Origin: JADCGM01 sp943370355
GTDB taxonomy: Bacteria > Pseudomonadota > Alphaproteobacteria > Sphingomonadales > Sphingomonadaceae
Reading direction: 5' to 3'
NCBI GenBank assembly: GCA_943370355.1
Contig: CALRQP020000011.1
Coordinates: 1-64,000, forward strand
Length of the DNA: 64,000 bases
This document shows positions 45,683-56,340 of the stretch, in pieces. A program made the translations under genes and the position numbers. The first letter of the stretch is position 1; the number at the start of each line of letters is the position of its first letter. The notes under the pieces are model-generated. The model did not search any database. It was not told the origin of the DNA and was given only the letters and a program-made list of their open reading frames with translations.

Positions 45683-46900
45683 CTATTTTTTCAGTCGCGT
45701 GACGACCTGGCGTTCGCGTTCGCGGGCGACATAGGCGCAGGCCATCGGTTCGTCGGACACGGTGACATTTTCCGCGGCACCAAAGCCGTTGAACTGCGTC
45801 CGCATCGCTGAGCCATAGGCACCGAGCATACCAATCTCTAGATAGTCGCCAGCCTGCACGTCAGCTGGCAGCTCGAACGGTCCGCGCATATAGTCCATGT
45901 CGTCACAGGTCGGGCCGTAGAAGCTGAACTCCATATCCTTGGTGTTCGACTCGGTCTCGCGGATCAGCTCCACCGGGAAGCGCCAGTCGACATGCGCGGC
46001 ATCGAACAGCGAGCCATAGGCGCCGTCGTTGATATACAGCACATCGCCCTTGCGCTTCTCGACCCGCACGACGACCGAGGCATATTCGGCGCACAGCGCG
46101 CGGCCCGGCTCGCACCAGAGTTCTGCCGAATAGGAGATCGGCAGCGCTTCATAGGCGCGGTGGATCACCGCGAAATAGCCGAGTAGCGGCGCGGGATCCA
46201 TGCCGGGGTAGATCGACGGGAACCCGCCACCGACATCGATGACATCGACGGTGACGCCGGCCTGCACGATCGCAGCGCGTACCAGCGACAGCGCTTCGGC
46301 ATAGGCCTGCGGGCTCATCGCCTGGCTGCCGACATGGAAGCAGACACCGAGCGCATCGGCGGCCTGACGTGCGGCCATCAGCAGGGCGGGGGCCTCGTCG
46401 AGGCTCGCGCCGAACTTGGAGGCGAGGCTCAACTTCGAATGTGCCGACGACACGCGCAGCCGGACGCATAGCGTCAGGTCGGTCGCATTGCCGGTCGCTT
46501 CCATGATCTTCTCGAGCTCGGACTCGCTGTCGAGCGAGAACACGCGCACGCCGTGCGCGTGATAGGCTTCGGCGATCGCTTCCGACGACTTGACCGGATG
46601 CATGAAGCACAGCTTCGCGTCGGGAAGCGTATCGCGCACCAGCCGCACTTCGACGATCGAAGCGACGTCATAATGCGTGACGCCATTGTCCCACAGCACG
46701 CGCAGAAGGTCGGGCGACGGATTTGCCTTGACGGCATACATCGACAGTCCCGGGAACTTCTCGGTAAAGAAGCGGGCGGCACGCGCTGCGGCGTGCGGAC
46801 GGACGAGCGTGACCGGCGAGGCCGGACGGAGGGCGCGAACTACCCCCAGCGCGTTATCGTGATTGACCAACTCAAGGGACCTCCAACGGGCGGTTGACAC
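45683..46900 (-). CDS. Ornithine decarboxylase, fold-type III PLP enzyme
   Basis: The 405-residue protein has the PLP Lys in MYAVKANPSPDLL, the GGGFPSIYPG phosphate loop, AELWCEPGRALCAE and the YGPTCDDMDYMRG motif whose Cys and Asp bind ornithine. It makes putrescine. The frame starts at GTG 46900; a TTG at 46870 has GGAGG nine bases upstream and may be the true start (395 residues). It is followed by the DHS-like gene. The upstream 140 bases look like a structured leader. Confidence 0.92.
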   Translation of the reverse strand: MSTARWRSLELVNHDNALGVVRALRPASPVTLVRPHAAARAARFFTEKFPGLSMYAVKANPSPDLLRVLWDNGVTHYDVASIVEVRLVRDTLPDAKLCFMHPVKSSEAIAEAYHAHGVRVFSLDSESELEKIMEATGNATDLTLCVRLRVSSAHSKLSLASKFGASLDEAPALLMAARQAADALGVCFHVGSQAMSPQAYAEALSLVRAAIVQAGVTVDVIDVGGGFPSIYPGMDPAPLLGYFAVIHRAYEALPISYSAELWCEPGRALCAEYASVVVRVEKRKGDVLYINDGAYGSLFDAAHVDWRFPVELIRETESNTKDMEFSFYGPTCDDMDYMRGPFELPADVQAGDYLEIGMLGAYGSAMRTQFNGFGAAENVTVSDEPMACAYVARERERQVVTRLKK

Positions 46901-47041
46901 CAGCTGCCTTGCGGTTTGGAAGTCCCCATGGGGCAGCGGACGCGCTAGATAGGGTCGGTACCCCCCCCTGTAAAGCGTTTTTTTGAGCCCAAAAAAGTCG
47001 TGTTTCCCCTTGGCCGATCAACAAGTTACTGGAAATGGCTG
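46871..47041 (-). promoter_or_regulatory. Structured leader and divergent promoter region of ornithine decarboxylase
   Basis: On the minus strand the stretch holds a CCCCATGGGG palindrome (46924-46933), a C-run, and CAAC-CGCCC-GTTG directly before the GGAGG ribosome binding site, so the hairpin and site can interact. Alphaproteobacteria often have the speF RNA leader before ornithine decarboxylase; this could be one. It is shared with the divergent threonine dehydratase gene. Confidence 0.45.
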
Positions 47042-48013
47042 ATGAATGAGTTTGTGACAGGTTTAACGAAAGATGAAGTGACGCGCGCGGCGGCGCGCAT
47101 TGCGGGCCAGGCGGTGCGGACGCCGCTGCTTCGAAACGACCGGCTCGACGCGGTCACGGGGGGGCGTTTGTTCCTGAAACCGGAATGCCTGCAGCGGACC
47201 GGCTCGTTCAAATTCCGCGGCGCTTACAACCGGTTGAGCGCAATGACGCCCGCCGAACGCGCCGGTGGCGTGGTCGCCTATTCGTCGGGCAACCACGCGC
47301 AGGGTGTCGCGCTCGCCGCCAAATTGCTGGGGATTCGCGCCGCGATCATCATGCCGTCCGATGCGCCTGCGATGAAAATTGCGGCGACGCGCGGCCATGG
47401 TGCCGAGGTCATATTGTACCAGCGTCTGCGCGATAAGCGCGAGGAAATCGGCGCAGCGCTCGCGGCCGAACGCGGTGCGATCATCGTTCCGCCATTCGAC
47501 GATCCCTATATCGTCGCCGGGCAGGGGACGGCGGGTCTGGAAGCTGGCGAGGACCTTGCGTCACTGGGTCTCGTCGCCGACCTCGCAATCATACCCTGTG
47601 GCGGCGGCGGCTTCAGCAGCGGCGTCGCGCTCGGCCTTGGTGCGCCGGTGGTTGCGGTCGAACCCGAAGGCTATGACGATGTCGTCCGTTCGCTTGCGGC
47701 CGGGCAGCGGCTGCCCGTCATCAATGCGGGCCCGACCATCTGCGATGCCCTACAGACGCTCATCAGCAGCGAACTGACCTTCGGAATCCTGTCGTCGCGC
47801 AATACGCGCGGCGTGGTGATGGGTGAGACCGAGGTGCTGCGCGCCATGCGATTCGCCTATGAGCATCTTAAGCTGGTCGTTGAGCCGGGCGGGGCGATCG
47901 CCCTCGCAGCTGCGCTGTCCGGTGCTGTCGACCTGAACGGGAAAACGGCTGTCGTCGTGCTGTCCGGCGGCAATGTCGACCCGGCGGTGTTCGCGCGCTG
48001 CCTGGCCGCCTAA
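47042..48013 (+). CDS. Threonine/serine dehydratase
   Basis: The 323-residue protein has the PLP Lys in RTGSFKFRGAYNRLS, SSGNHAQGVALAAKLLG, the phosphate loop IIPCGGGGFSSG, and a C-terminal VVVLSGGNVDP. There is no regulatory ACT domain, so it is a catabolic-type threonine ammonia-lyase or serine/threo-hydroxyaspartate enzyme. It is divergent from ornithine decarboxylase and meets the next gene tail to tail with a four-base overlap. Confidence 0.9.
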   Translation: MNEFVTGLTKDEVTRAAARIAGQAVRTPLLRNDRLDAVTGGRLFLKPECLQRTGSFKFRGAYNRLSAMTPAERAGGVVAYSSGNHAQGVALAAKLLGIRAAIIMPSDAPAMKIAATRGHGAEVILYQRLRDKREEIGAALAAERGAIIVPPFDDPYIVAGQGTAGLEAGEDLASLGLVADLAIIPCGGGGFSSGVALGLGAPVVAVEPEGYDDVVRSLAAGQRLPVINAGPTICDALQTLISSELTFGILSSRNTRGVVMGETEVLRAMRFAYEHLKLVVEPGGAIALAAALSGAVDLNGKTAVVVLSGGNVDPAVFARCLAA

Positions 48014-48228
48014 GCGACCTTGCGGACCTCTTCCTCGTCGAGCGTCGCCCAAAGATCGAAAGCGGCCTGTCCCGCGCCGTCGCCGAGCATCGCCAGATCT
48101 GCGGCGTAACGCGCTGCATTATGGCCGGGCCGCAGCGCTACGGCGGCGTCGATGAGCGCATCGAGCAGGCTGACGGCCGCCGCGAGCGCGACGGCTTCGA
48201 TGCTCGCGCGTGTCCAGGATCGGGTCAT
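48010..48228 (-). CDS. Hypothetical small protein
   Basis: The 72-residue product starts at an ATG preceded by GGAGAG. It is helical and Ala-rich (TRASIEAVALAAAVSLLDAL, RPGHNAARYAADLAML) with an acidic tail. No signal or metal motif. It lies between threonine dehydratase and glpD. Confidence 0.6.
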   Translation of the reverse strand: MTRSWTRASIEAVALAAAVSLLDALIDAAVALRPGHNAARYAADLAMLGDGAGQAAFDLWATLDEEEVRKVA

Positions 48229-48268
48229 CGAACTCTCCGCCATGGAGAAGGACTGTAGACCGGCCGGG

Positions 48269-49744
48269 TTAAGTGTTTGTGAAACGGCCTTTGAACCAAT
48301 CCGCGACGCGCGTCTGTGCCTCGGCATCGAGGTGCAGGCCCAATTTGGTGCGCCGCCACAGCACGTCCTCAGCGGTGCGCGCCCATTCCTCGGCTACGAA
48401 TCGCTCGAGTTCAGCGGTGAACACGCCGCCGAGATTCTCGCCCAGCCCGTTGACCAGCAGCACCTCGGTTTTCGTGCCATGTATGCGCGCGAGCCGGTCG
48501 ATGAGCGCAGGATCATAGTGGCGGTGTTTGACCTTCAACGCGGTCAGCCAGCGCGCGAATGCCGCTTGGCCGGTTTCGCCGCGCTGCAGGGGCACGTCGC
48601 CGCCCGGTAGCGGTGCCTTCGCCGTCCACTTGCGCGTACCCGGCGCGACCTGTTTCAGCACGGCCTCGGCGAGCCGCCGGTAGGTGGTGATCTTGCCGCC
48701 GACGACCGTCAGCACGTTCATCTTGCCATGGTCGACAAAGCGCCAGTCGCGCGTCGTCTCCCGCGCGCCCTTGCCCTCCTCGAGCACCAGCGGCCGGACG
48801 CCCGCGAACCGATGTACGATGTCGGCATGGCCGATCGGCCGCGTGATGTAGCGATTGACCGCGCCTAGCAGATACTCGACCTCGGCCTCGGTCGCCCCCG
48901 CGTCCTCGGGCCGATCGATCGGCGTCTCGGTGGTGCCGATCAGCGAATAATTCTGCTCGTAGGGAATGACGAACACGATCCGCCCGTCGTCCTGCTGCAG
49001 CATATAGGCGTCGGCGCTGCCGTTCACCTTCTTGGTCACGATATGCGCGCCCTGGACAAGGCGCAGGTGCGGCGCATCGTTGAGCCCCAGTACTTCGCGT
49101 GCAACGCGGTCGGCCCAAGGGCCAGCGGCATTGACGATCGCTCGCGCCGCGACTGGGTTGCCCCGGTCCAGTTCCAGCGTCCACACATCGTCGGACCGCG
49201 ACGCCCGCGTCACCCGCGTTCGCGGCAGGACCAGCGCACCGCGCGCTGCGGCGTCGACCGCATTCAGCATCACCAGCCGCGCGTCGTCGATCCAGCCGTC
49301 CCAGAAGCGGAAGCCCCGGGTGAATGACGGCTTGAGCGTCCGCCCGCCGACGTCGCGACGCAAATCGATCGACGCTGAGCCCGGCACCTGCCGCCGCCGT
49401 GCCAGATGATCGTAGAGAAACAGCCCCATGCGGATTAGCCACGCCGGGCGCAGGTGCGATTCGTACGGCAATACGAAGCTCTGCGGCCAGGATATCTGCG
49501 GCGCGTTGGTCAGGATGACCTCTCGCTCGGCCAGCGCCTTCGCGACCAGCCGGAATTCGTAGAATTCGAGATAGCGCAGGCCACCATGGATGAGCTTGGT
49601 CGATGCCGACGAGGTCGCGCCGCCGATGTCGCCCGCTTCGATGAGCGCGACCTTCAGGCCGCGTCCCGCCGCATCGCGCGCGATTCCAGCGCCGTTCACG
49701 CCGCCGCCGATGATCGCAATGTCGTAGATTGGAGAGGGGATCAC
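48269..49744 (-). CDS. glpD: Glycerol-3-phosphate dehydrogenase (quinone), aerobic
   Basis: The 491-residue protein has the FAD motif YDIAIIGGGVNGAGIARDAAGRG, then SSASTKLIHGGLRYLE, and the C-terminal domain with WTAKAPLPGGDV. It oxidises glycerol-3-phosphate to dihydroxyacetone phosphate at the membrane. The GTG at 49744 with AAGG upstream suits family length; longer frames run into the divergent glpK gene. It pairs with glpK, the preceding step in glycerol use. Confidence 0.94.
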   Translation of the reverse strand: MIPSPIYDIAIIGGGVNGAGIARDAAGRGLKVALIEAGDIGGATSSASTKLIHGGLRYLEFYEFRLVAKALAEREVILTNAPQISWPQSFVLPYESHLRPAWLIRMGLFLYDHLARRRQVPGSASIDLRRDVGGRTLKPSFTRGFRFWDGWIDDARLVMLNAVDAAARGALVLPRTRVTRASRSDDVWTLELDRGNPVAARAIVNAAGPWADRVAREVLGLNDAPHLRLVQGAHIVTKKVNGSADAYMLQQDDGRIVFVIPYEQNYSLIGTTETPIDRPEDAGATEAEVEYLLGAVNRYITRPIGHADIVHRFAGVRPLVLEEGKGARETTRDWRFVDHGKMNVLTVVGGKITTYRRLAEAVLKQVAPGTRKWTAKAPLPGGDVPLQRGETGQAAFARWLTALKVKHRHYDPALIDRLARIHGTKTEVLLVNGLGENLGGVFTAELERFVAEEWARTAEDVLWRRTKLGLHLDAEAQTRVADWFKGRFTNT

Positions 49745-49784
49745 GGGCTTACCTTGCACAGCAGTGCGCGGTAGAAAAGTCGCC

Positions 49785-51254
49785 ATGACCGGACAAGCCC
49801 TCATTCTTGCCGTTGACGAAGGCACCACCTCGACGCGCGCCGTCGCATTCGACCTGAGCGGCAGCATCGTTGCCAGCGAGGGCGCACCGCTCACCCAATC
49901 CTATCCGCAGCCCGGCTGGGTCGAGCATGACGCGTCGGAAATCTGGGCGCGCACACTCGCCTGCATCCGCACCGTCGCGGACCGGGTCGGCGCGTCGAAT
50001 ATCGCGGCGATCGGGCTGACCAATCAGCGCGAAACCGTCGTGTTCTGGGATCGCGCCACGGGTGAGCCGCTCGCCCCGGCGATTGTCTGGCAGGACCGGC
50101 GCACCGCTGCGATCTGCGACGGGATGAAGGCCGACGGCGCCGAAGCCGAAGTCCAGGCCCGGACCGGCCTGCTGCTCGACCCCTATTTCTCCGGCACCAA
50201 GATTGGCTGGGCGCTCGCGAACTGGCCTCAGGTCGCGGCCGCAGCGCAGGCTGGCACCCTCGCGCTCGGCACCGTCGATTCCTATCTGCTGTTCCGCCTG
50301 ACAGGCGTCCATGCCACCGACGCGACCAATGCCTCGCGCACGCTACTCATGGATCTGGCCAGTTGCCGCTGGGACGACTCGTTGCTTGAACGCTTCGGTG
50401 TGCCCCGCGCGGCCTTGCCGGAAATCGTCGACTGCGCCGGTCCGCTTGGCGTGACCACAATCCTCGGCGGCGAGATCCCGGTTACTGGTTGCGCGGGTGA
50501 CCAGCAGGCGGCGTCGATCGGGCAGGGTTGCCTGACGCCCGGCCTCGTCAAATCGACCTATGGAACCGGCGCCTTCGTGATGGCGACGGCGGGAACCACA
50601 CCGCCCCGGTCGGACCACCGCCTGCTCTCGACCGTCGCATGGCGGCTGGCGGGCACTGCGACCTATGCGCTGGAAGGCAGCATTTTCACGGCCGGTGCGG
50701 CCGTCCAGTGGCTGCGCGACGGGCTCGGCATCATCGAGACGGCGGCTGCGACCGAGGCACTGGCCCGCTCGGTGCCCGATGCCGGCGGTGTGCATTTCGT
50801 TCCCGCCTTGTCGGGGCTCGGCGCGCCTTATTGGAATGCCGGTGCGCGCGGCACGCTGACCGGTCTGACCGGCGGCACGACGCGCGCCCATGTCGTCCGC
50901 GCAGCCCTCGAGGCGATGGGCCACCAGACCGCCGACCTGTTCGACGCCTTTGCTGCCGATGGCGTGCGTCCCGCGCGCCTGCGGGTCGACGGTGGCATGG
51001 TCGCCAATGACTGGCTCTGCCAGGACCTTGCTGACATGCTGGATATGATCGTCGAACGGCCGCGGGTCATCGAAACCACCGCGCTCGGCGCCGCTATGCT
51101 GGCTGGTGTCGGTGCCGGGCTATTTGCGTCGCTCGCGGAGGCGCAATCGATGTGGCATGCCGACCGCGTGTTCGAACCCAAGCTTTCGGCCGACGCACGC
51201 GCGGCGCGCCGCGCCGGCTGGGCGCATGCGATGCGCCAGACGCTGGCTGCCTGA
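49785..51254 (+). CDS. glpK: Glycerol kinase
   Basis: The 489-residue FGGY kinase has LAVDEGTTSTRAVAFDLSG, the TNQRETVVFWDRATGEPL segment, FSGTKIGWAL, LVKSTYGTGAFVMATAG and LRVDGGMVANDWL. It phosphorylates glycerol. Only 40 bases separate its start from that of the divergent glpD, so both promoters overlap and are likely co-regulated. No GlpR or GlpF gene is next to it. Confidence 0.95.
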   Translation: MTGQALILAVDEGTTSTRAVAFDLSGSIVASEGAPLTQSYPQPGWVEHDASEIWARTLACIRTVADRVGASNIAAIGLTNQRETVVFWDRATGEPLAPAIVWQDRRTAAICDGMKADGAEAEVQARTGLLLDPYFSGTKIGWALANWPQVAAAAQAGTLALGTVDSYLLFRLTGVHATDATNASRTLLMDLASCRWDDSLLERFGVPRAALPEIVDCAGPLGVTTILGGEIPVTGCAGDQQAASIGQGCLTPGLVKSTYGTGAFVMATAGTTPPRSDHRLLSTVAWRLAGTATYALEGSIFTAGAAVQWLRDGLGIIETAAATEALARSVPDAGGVHFVPALSGLGAPYWNAGARGTLTGLTGGTTRAHVVRAALEAMGHQTADLFDAFAADGVRPARLRVDGGMVANDWLCQDLADMLDMIVERPRVIETTALGAAMLAGVGAGLFASLAEAQSMWHADRVFEPKLSADARAARRAGWAHAMRQTLAA

Positions 51255-51439
51255 TGGAATCGCTGGTCCCCGCGCTGTTGTCGCTTGGCGTCGTCGCGAG
51301 CGCGCTGCTGATTGGGTTCGGCAGCTATGCGTTGGTGAAAGGCGTCGGCGACCGGAAGCGCGGGGCGCTGATGATCGTCGCGGGCCTCGTCACGATCATG
51401 AACATCTGGCTGTGGGCCACACTGCCCGCCCAGCAATGA
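51254..51439 (+). CDS. Small membrane protein
   Basis: The ATG shares one base with the glpK stop. The 61-residue product has two membrane helices (ALLSLGVVASALLIGFGSYAL and GALMIVAGLVTIMNIWLW) joined by a basic loop (KGVGDRKR). It is small enough to be missed by annotation. Function unknown; co-translation with glpK may be incidental. Confidence 0.65.
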   Translation: MESLVPALLSLGVVASALLIGFGSYALVKGVGDRKRGALMIVAGLVTIMNIWLWATLPAQQ

Positions 51440-51452
51440 GGAGGAGGGCGCG

Positions 51453-52196
51453 ATGACCGATCGCAGCGCGAGCGTCGCCATTGTCGGTGCCGGCGACTTC
51501 ATCGGTGCCGCCGTCGCGAAGCGCTTCGCCGCCGAGGGCTACCGCGTCCACGCCGGACGGCGCAGCACCGGCAAGCTGGACAGTCTCGCGGAAGAGATTG
51601 CCGCTTCGGACGGCCGTTTCACCGCACACACGCTCGATGCCCGCTCCGAGGAGTCGGTTGCAGCCTTCCTCGACGCCGCCGATGCCGACGCGCCCCTCGA
51701 ACTCTGCGTTTTCAACGTCGGCGCGAACGTCAACTTCCCACTGCTCGACACCACCGAGCGGGTGTTCCGCAAGGTGTGGGAAATGGCCTGCTATGGCGGC
51801 TTCCTGACCGGTCGCGAGGCGGCGCGCCGCATGCTCGCACATGGCCGTGGGTCGATCTTCTTCACGGGTGCGACCGCGTCGATGCGCGGCGGTGCCGGCT
51901 ATGCCGCCTTCGCCTCGGCCAAGGCCGGTTTGCGGGCGCTCGCCCAGTCGATGGCGCGCGAACTGGGGCCGCAGAACATCCATGTCGCGCATCTGGTCAT
52001 CGACGCCGGTGTCGATACCGCTTGGGTTCGCGAACGCATGGCGGCCGCGCAGGGCAAAGACGCCGTCGCTTCTCTGCCGCCCGACACGCTCATGAATCCG
52101 GATTCGATCGCCGAGGCTTATTGGCAGCTGCATCGCCAGACCCGCGATGCCTGGACCCACGAACTCGATCTCCGCCCCTTTGCCGAGAAATGGTGA
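51453..52196 (+). CDS. Short-chain dehydrogenase-like protein lacking the catalytic Tyr
   Basis: The 247-residue protein has the SDR fold with VAIVGAGDFIGAAVAKRFAAEG for NAD(P), FNVGANVNFP, and FFTGATASMRGGAGYAAFASAKAGLRA. The usual YxxxK is F153xxxK157, so the proton donor is replaced by Phe, though Y150 lies near. The same subfamily in other proteobacteria also lacks it, as far as I recall. It forms a unit with the isomerase gene four bases downstream. Confidence 0.85.
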   Translation: MTDRSASVAIVGAGDFIGAAVAKRFAAEGYRVHAGRRSTGKLDSLAEEIAASDGRFTAHTLDARSEESVAAFLDAADADAPLELCVFNVGANVNFPLLDTTERVFRKVWEMACYGGFLTGREAARRMLAHGRGSIFFTGATASMRGGAGYAAFASAKAGLRALAQSMARELGPQNIHVAHLVIDAGVDTAWVRERMAAAQGKDAVASLPPDTLMNPDSIAEAYWQLHRQTRDAWTHELDLRPFAEKW

Positions 52197-52200
52197 TGCG

Positions 52201-52803
52201 ATGAACCCACGCTTCCTCTTCGATTTCGCTAGTCCCAATTGCTACCTCGCGCACAAGGCCATCCCCGGCATCGAGGCGCGCACCGGTGCGAAATTCGACT
52301 ATGCTCCTGTGCTGCTTGGCGGACTGTTCAAGCTGTCCGGCAATCAGGCCCCCATGCTCGCCTTTGCGGGTGTTCCCAACAAACTCGCCTATGAAAATCT
52401 CGAACTCCGCCGCTTCATTGCGAAACATGGCATCGAAGATTTCCGGATGAACCCGCATTTTCCTGTCAACACGCTCATGCTGATGCGGGGCATGGTCGCG
52501 GCGGAACTTGAGGGCGTAATGCCCGCCTACATCGAAGCGGGCCTCCACTATATGTGGGAAGACCCCCGCAAGATGGACGACCCCGCGATCTTCGCCGCAA
52601 CACTCGCCGAGGCCGGCTTGCCCGCCGAGCGGCTGATTGCGCTCGCGCAGGAACAGCCGGTCAAGGACCGCCTTGCTGCCAATACCCAGGCCGCCTTCGA
52701 CGCGGGCGCGTTCGGCTTGCCAAGCTTCTTGGTCGGCGACGAGCTCTGGTTCGGCAAGGACCGCCTGCGCGACGTCGAAGAGGCCATTTTAGCTGGCCGA
52801 TAG
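52201..52803 (+). CDS. DsbA-like 2-hydroxychromene-2-carboxylate isomerase family protein
   Basis: The 200-residue protein has the thioredoxin-like HCCA isomerase/GST-kappa pattern: FLFDFASPNCYLAHKAI with Ser/Pro at the glutathione site, LGGLFKLSGNQAP, RMNPHFPVNTLMLMRG and AFGLPSFLVGDELWFGKDRL. Members isomerise aromatic breakdown intermediates or use glutathione. It is co-transcribed with the SDR. Confidence 0.88.
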   Translation: MNPRFLFDFASPNCYLAHKAIPGIEARTGAKFDYAPVLLGGLFKLSGNQAPMLAFAGVPNKLAYENLELRRFIAKHGIEDFRMNPHFPVNTLMLMRGMVAAELEGVMPAYIEAGLHYMWEDPRKMDDPAIFAATLAEAGLPAERLIALAQEQPVKDRLAANTQAAFDAGAFGLPSFLVGDELWFGKDRLRDVEEAILAGR

Positions 52804-52885
52804 GGGAGTGGTCGCGTGCGACCGTCCTGCTAGACCTTGATCGTCACAGGCCCGCGACAAGGGCCGGACGTCGGGGAGGTATGGC

Positions 52886-55018
<2,133 letters not shown>

Positions 55019-55034
55019 CCGCGCCGCACCGCCG

Positions 55035-56213
55035 TCAGTGGCTGCGCGTCAATTCGCGCATTGCCCGGTCGAGCCCGTCGATCGTCAGCGGGAACATCCG
55101 GTTTTCCATGAGCGCCTTGGTCATCTGGATCGACTGGCCATGCGCCCAATGCTTCTCGGGGATCGGATTGAGCCAGACCGCCGAATGGTAGATGTCGGTC
55201 ATCCGCTTCAGCCAGACCTCGCCCGATTCCTCGTTCCAATGCTCGACCGACCCGCCCGGATAATTGATCTCATAGGGGCTCATCGACGCATCGCCGACGA
55301 AGATCAGCTTATAATCGTGCGGGAATTTGTGGAGGATGTCGTGCATCGGCGTCCGCTCGGCCCAGCGCCGCCGGTTGTCGCTCCACACGCTCTCATAGAC
55401 GAAATTGTGGAAATAGAAGAATTCCAGATGCTTGAACTCGGTCTTTGCCGCTGAGAACAGCTCCTCGCAGAGCTTGATATGCGGGTCCATCGAGCCGCCG
55501 ACGTCGAGAAATAGCAGCACCTTCACGGCATTGTGCCGCTCGGGTCGCATGACGATGTCGAGATAGGCCTTTTTCGCGGTGCCGCTGACCGTGGCATCGA
55601 GATCGAGTTCCTCGGCCGACCCTTCGCGCGCGAATTTGCGCAGGCGGCGCAGCGCGACCTTGATGTTGCGCGTGCCGAGTTCGACGTCCGAATCGAGGTT
55701 GCGGAACTCACGCTTGTCCCAGACCTTGACCGCGCTGCCCTGCCGGCCTTCCTTCTGGCCGATCCGCACGCCCTCGGGATTGGAGCCATAAGCGCCAAAC
55801 GGCGACTTGCCCGCCGTTCCGATCCATTTGTTGCCGCCCTGATGGCGCTCCTTCTGCTCCTCGAGCCGCTGTTTCAGCGTCTCCATAAGCTTGTCCCAGC
55901 CGAGCTTCTCGATCTCGGCCATTTCCTCGGGGGATAGTGTCATCTCGGCGAGTTTGCGCAGCCATTCCTCGGGGATTTCGGCGGTCTCGGTGCCGTAAGT
56001 GGTCTCGATGCCTTTGAAGACCTTGCCGAATACCTGGTCAAAACGGTCGAGCAGGCCCTCGTCCTTCACATAGGCGGTGCGCGACAGGAAATAGAAGGAC
56101 TCGACCTTGTTATCGATTACCCCGGCCTTCATCGCCTCGAGCAGCGTCAGATGCTCCTTGAGCGACGCCGGGATCGAGGCGGCACGGAGTTCGTCGAGAA
56201 AGTTCAGGAACAT
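55035..56213 (-). CDS. VWA domain protein, CoxE-like
   Basis: The 392-residue protein has a helical N-terminal part and a C-terminal von Willebrand A domain with MIDAS motif FLDVGGSMDPHIKL and the later FVGDASMSPYEI. CoxE-type proteins usually work with a MoxR-type AAA+ ATPase as a metal-insertion or remodelling chaperone; no such ATPase gene is adjacent here. It converges with the alcohol dehydrogenase gene. Confidence 0.88.
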   Translation of the reverse strand: MFLNFLDELRAASIPASLKEHLTLLEAMKAGVIDNKVESFYFLSRTAYVKDEGLLDRFDQVFGKVFKGIETTYGTETAEIPEEWLRKLAEMTLSPEEMAEIEKLGWDKLMETLKQRLEEQKERHQGGNKWIGTAGKSPFGAYGSNPEGVRIGQKEGRQGSAVKVWDKREFRNLDSDVELGTRNIKVALRRLRKFAREGSAEELDLDATVSGTAKKAYLDIVMRPERHNAVKVLLFLDVGGSMDPHIKLCEELFSAAKTEFKHLEFFYFHNFVYESVWSDNRRRWAERTPMHDILHKFPHDYKLIFVGDASMSPYEINYPGGSVEHWNEESGEVWLKRMTDIYHSAVWLNPIPEKHWAHGQSIQMTKALMENRMFPLTIDGLDRAMRELTRSH

Positions 56214-56340
56214 TGGCCTTGTTTAGCTCGCGAACGCCCGGCGGCACACTGTCAATTCATCGTATCCCGGGCCGAATGGACAGGCTGGGAAATGGCGCGC
56301 GATCGACTAGGGTTCGCAAAACCGAGATGAGGACCCTGAC

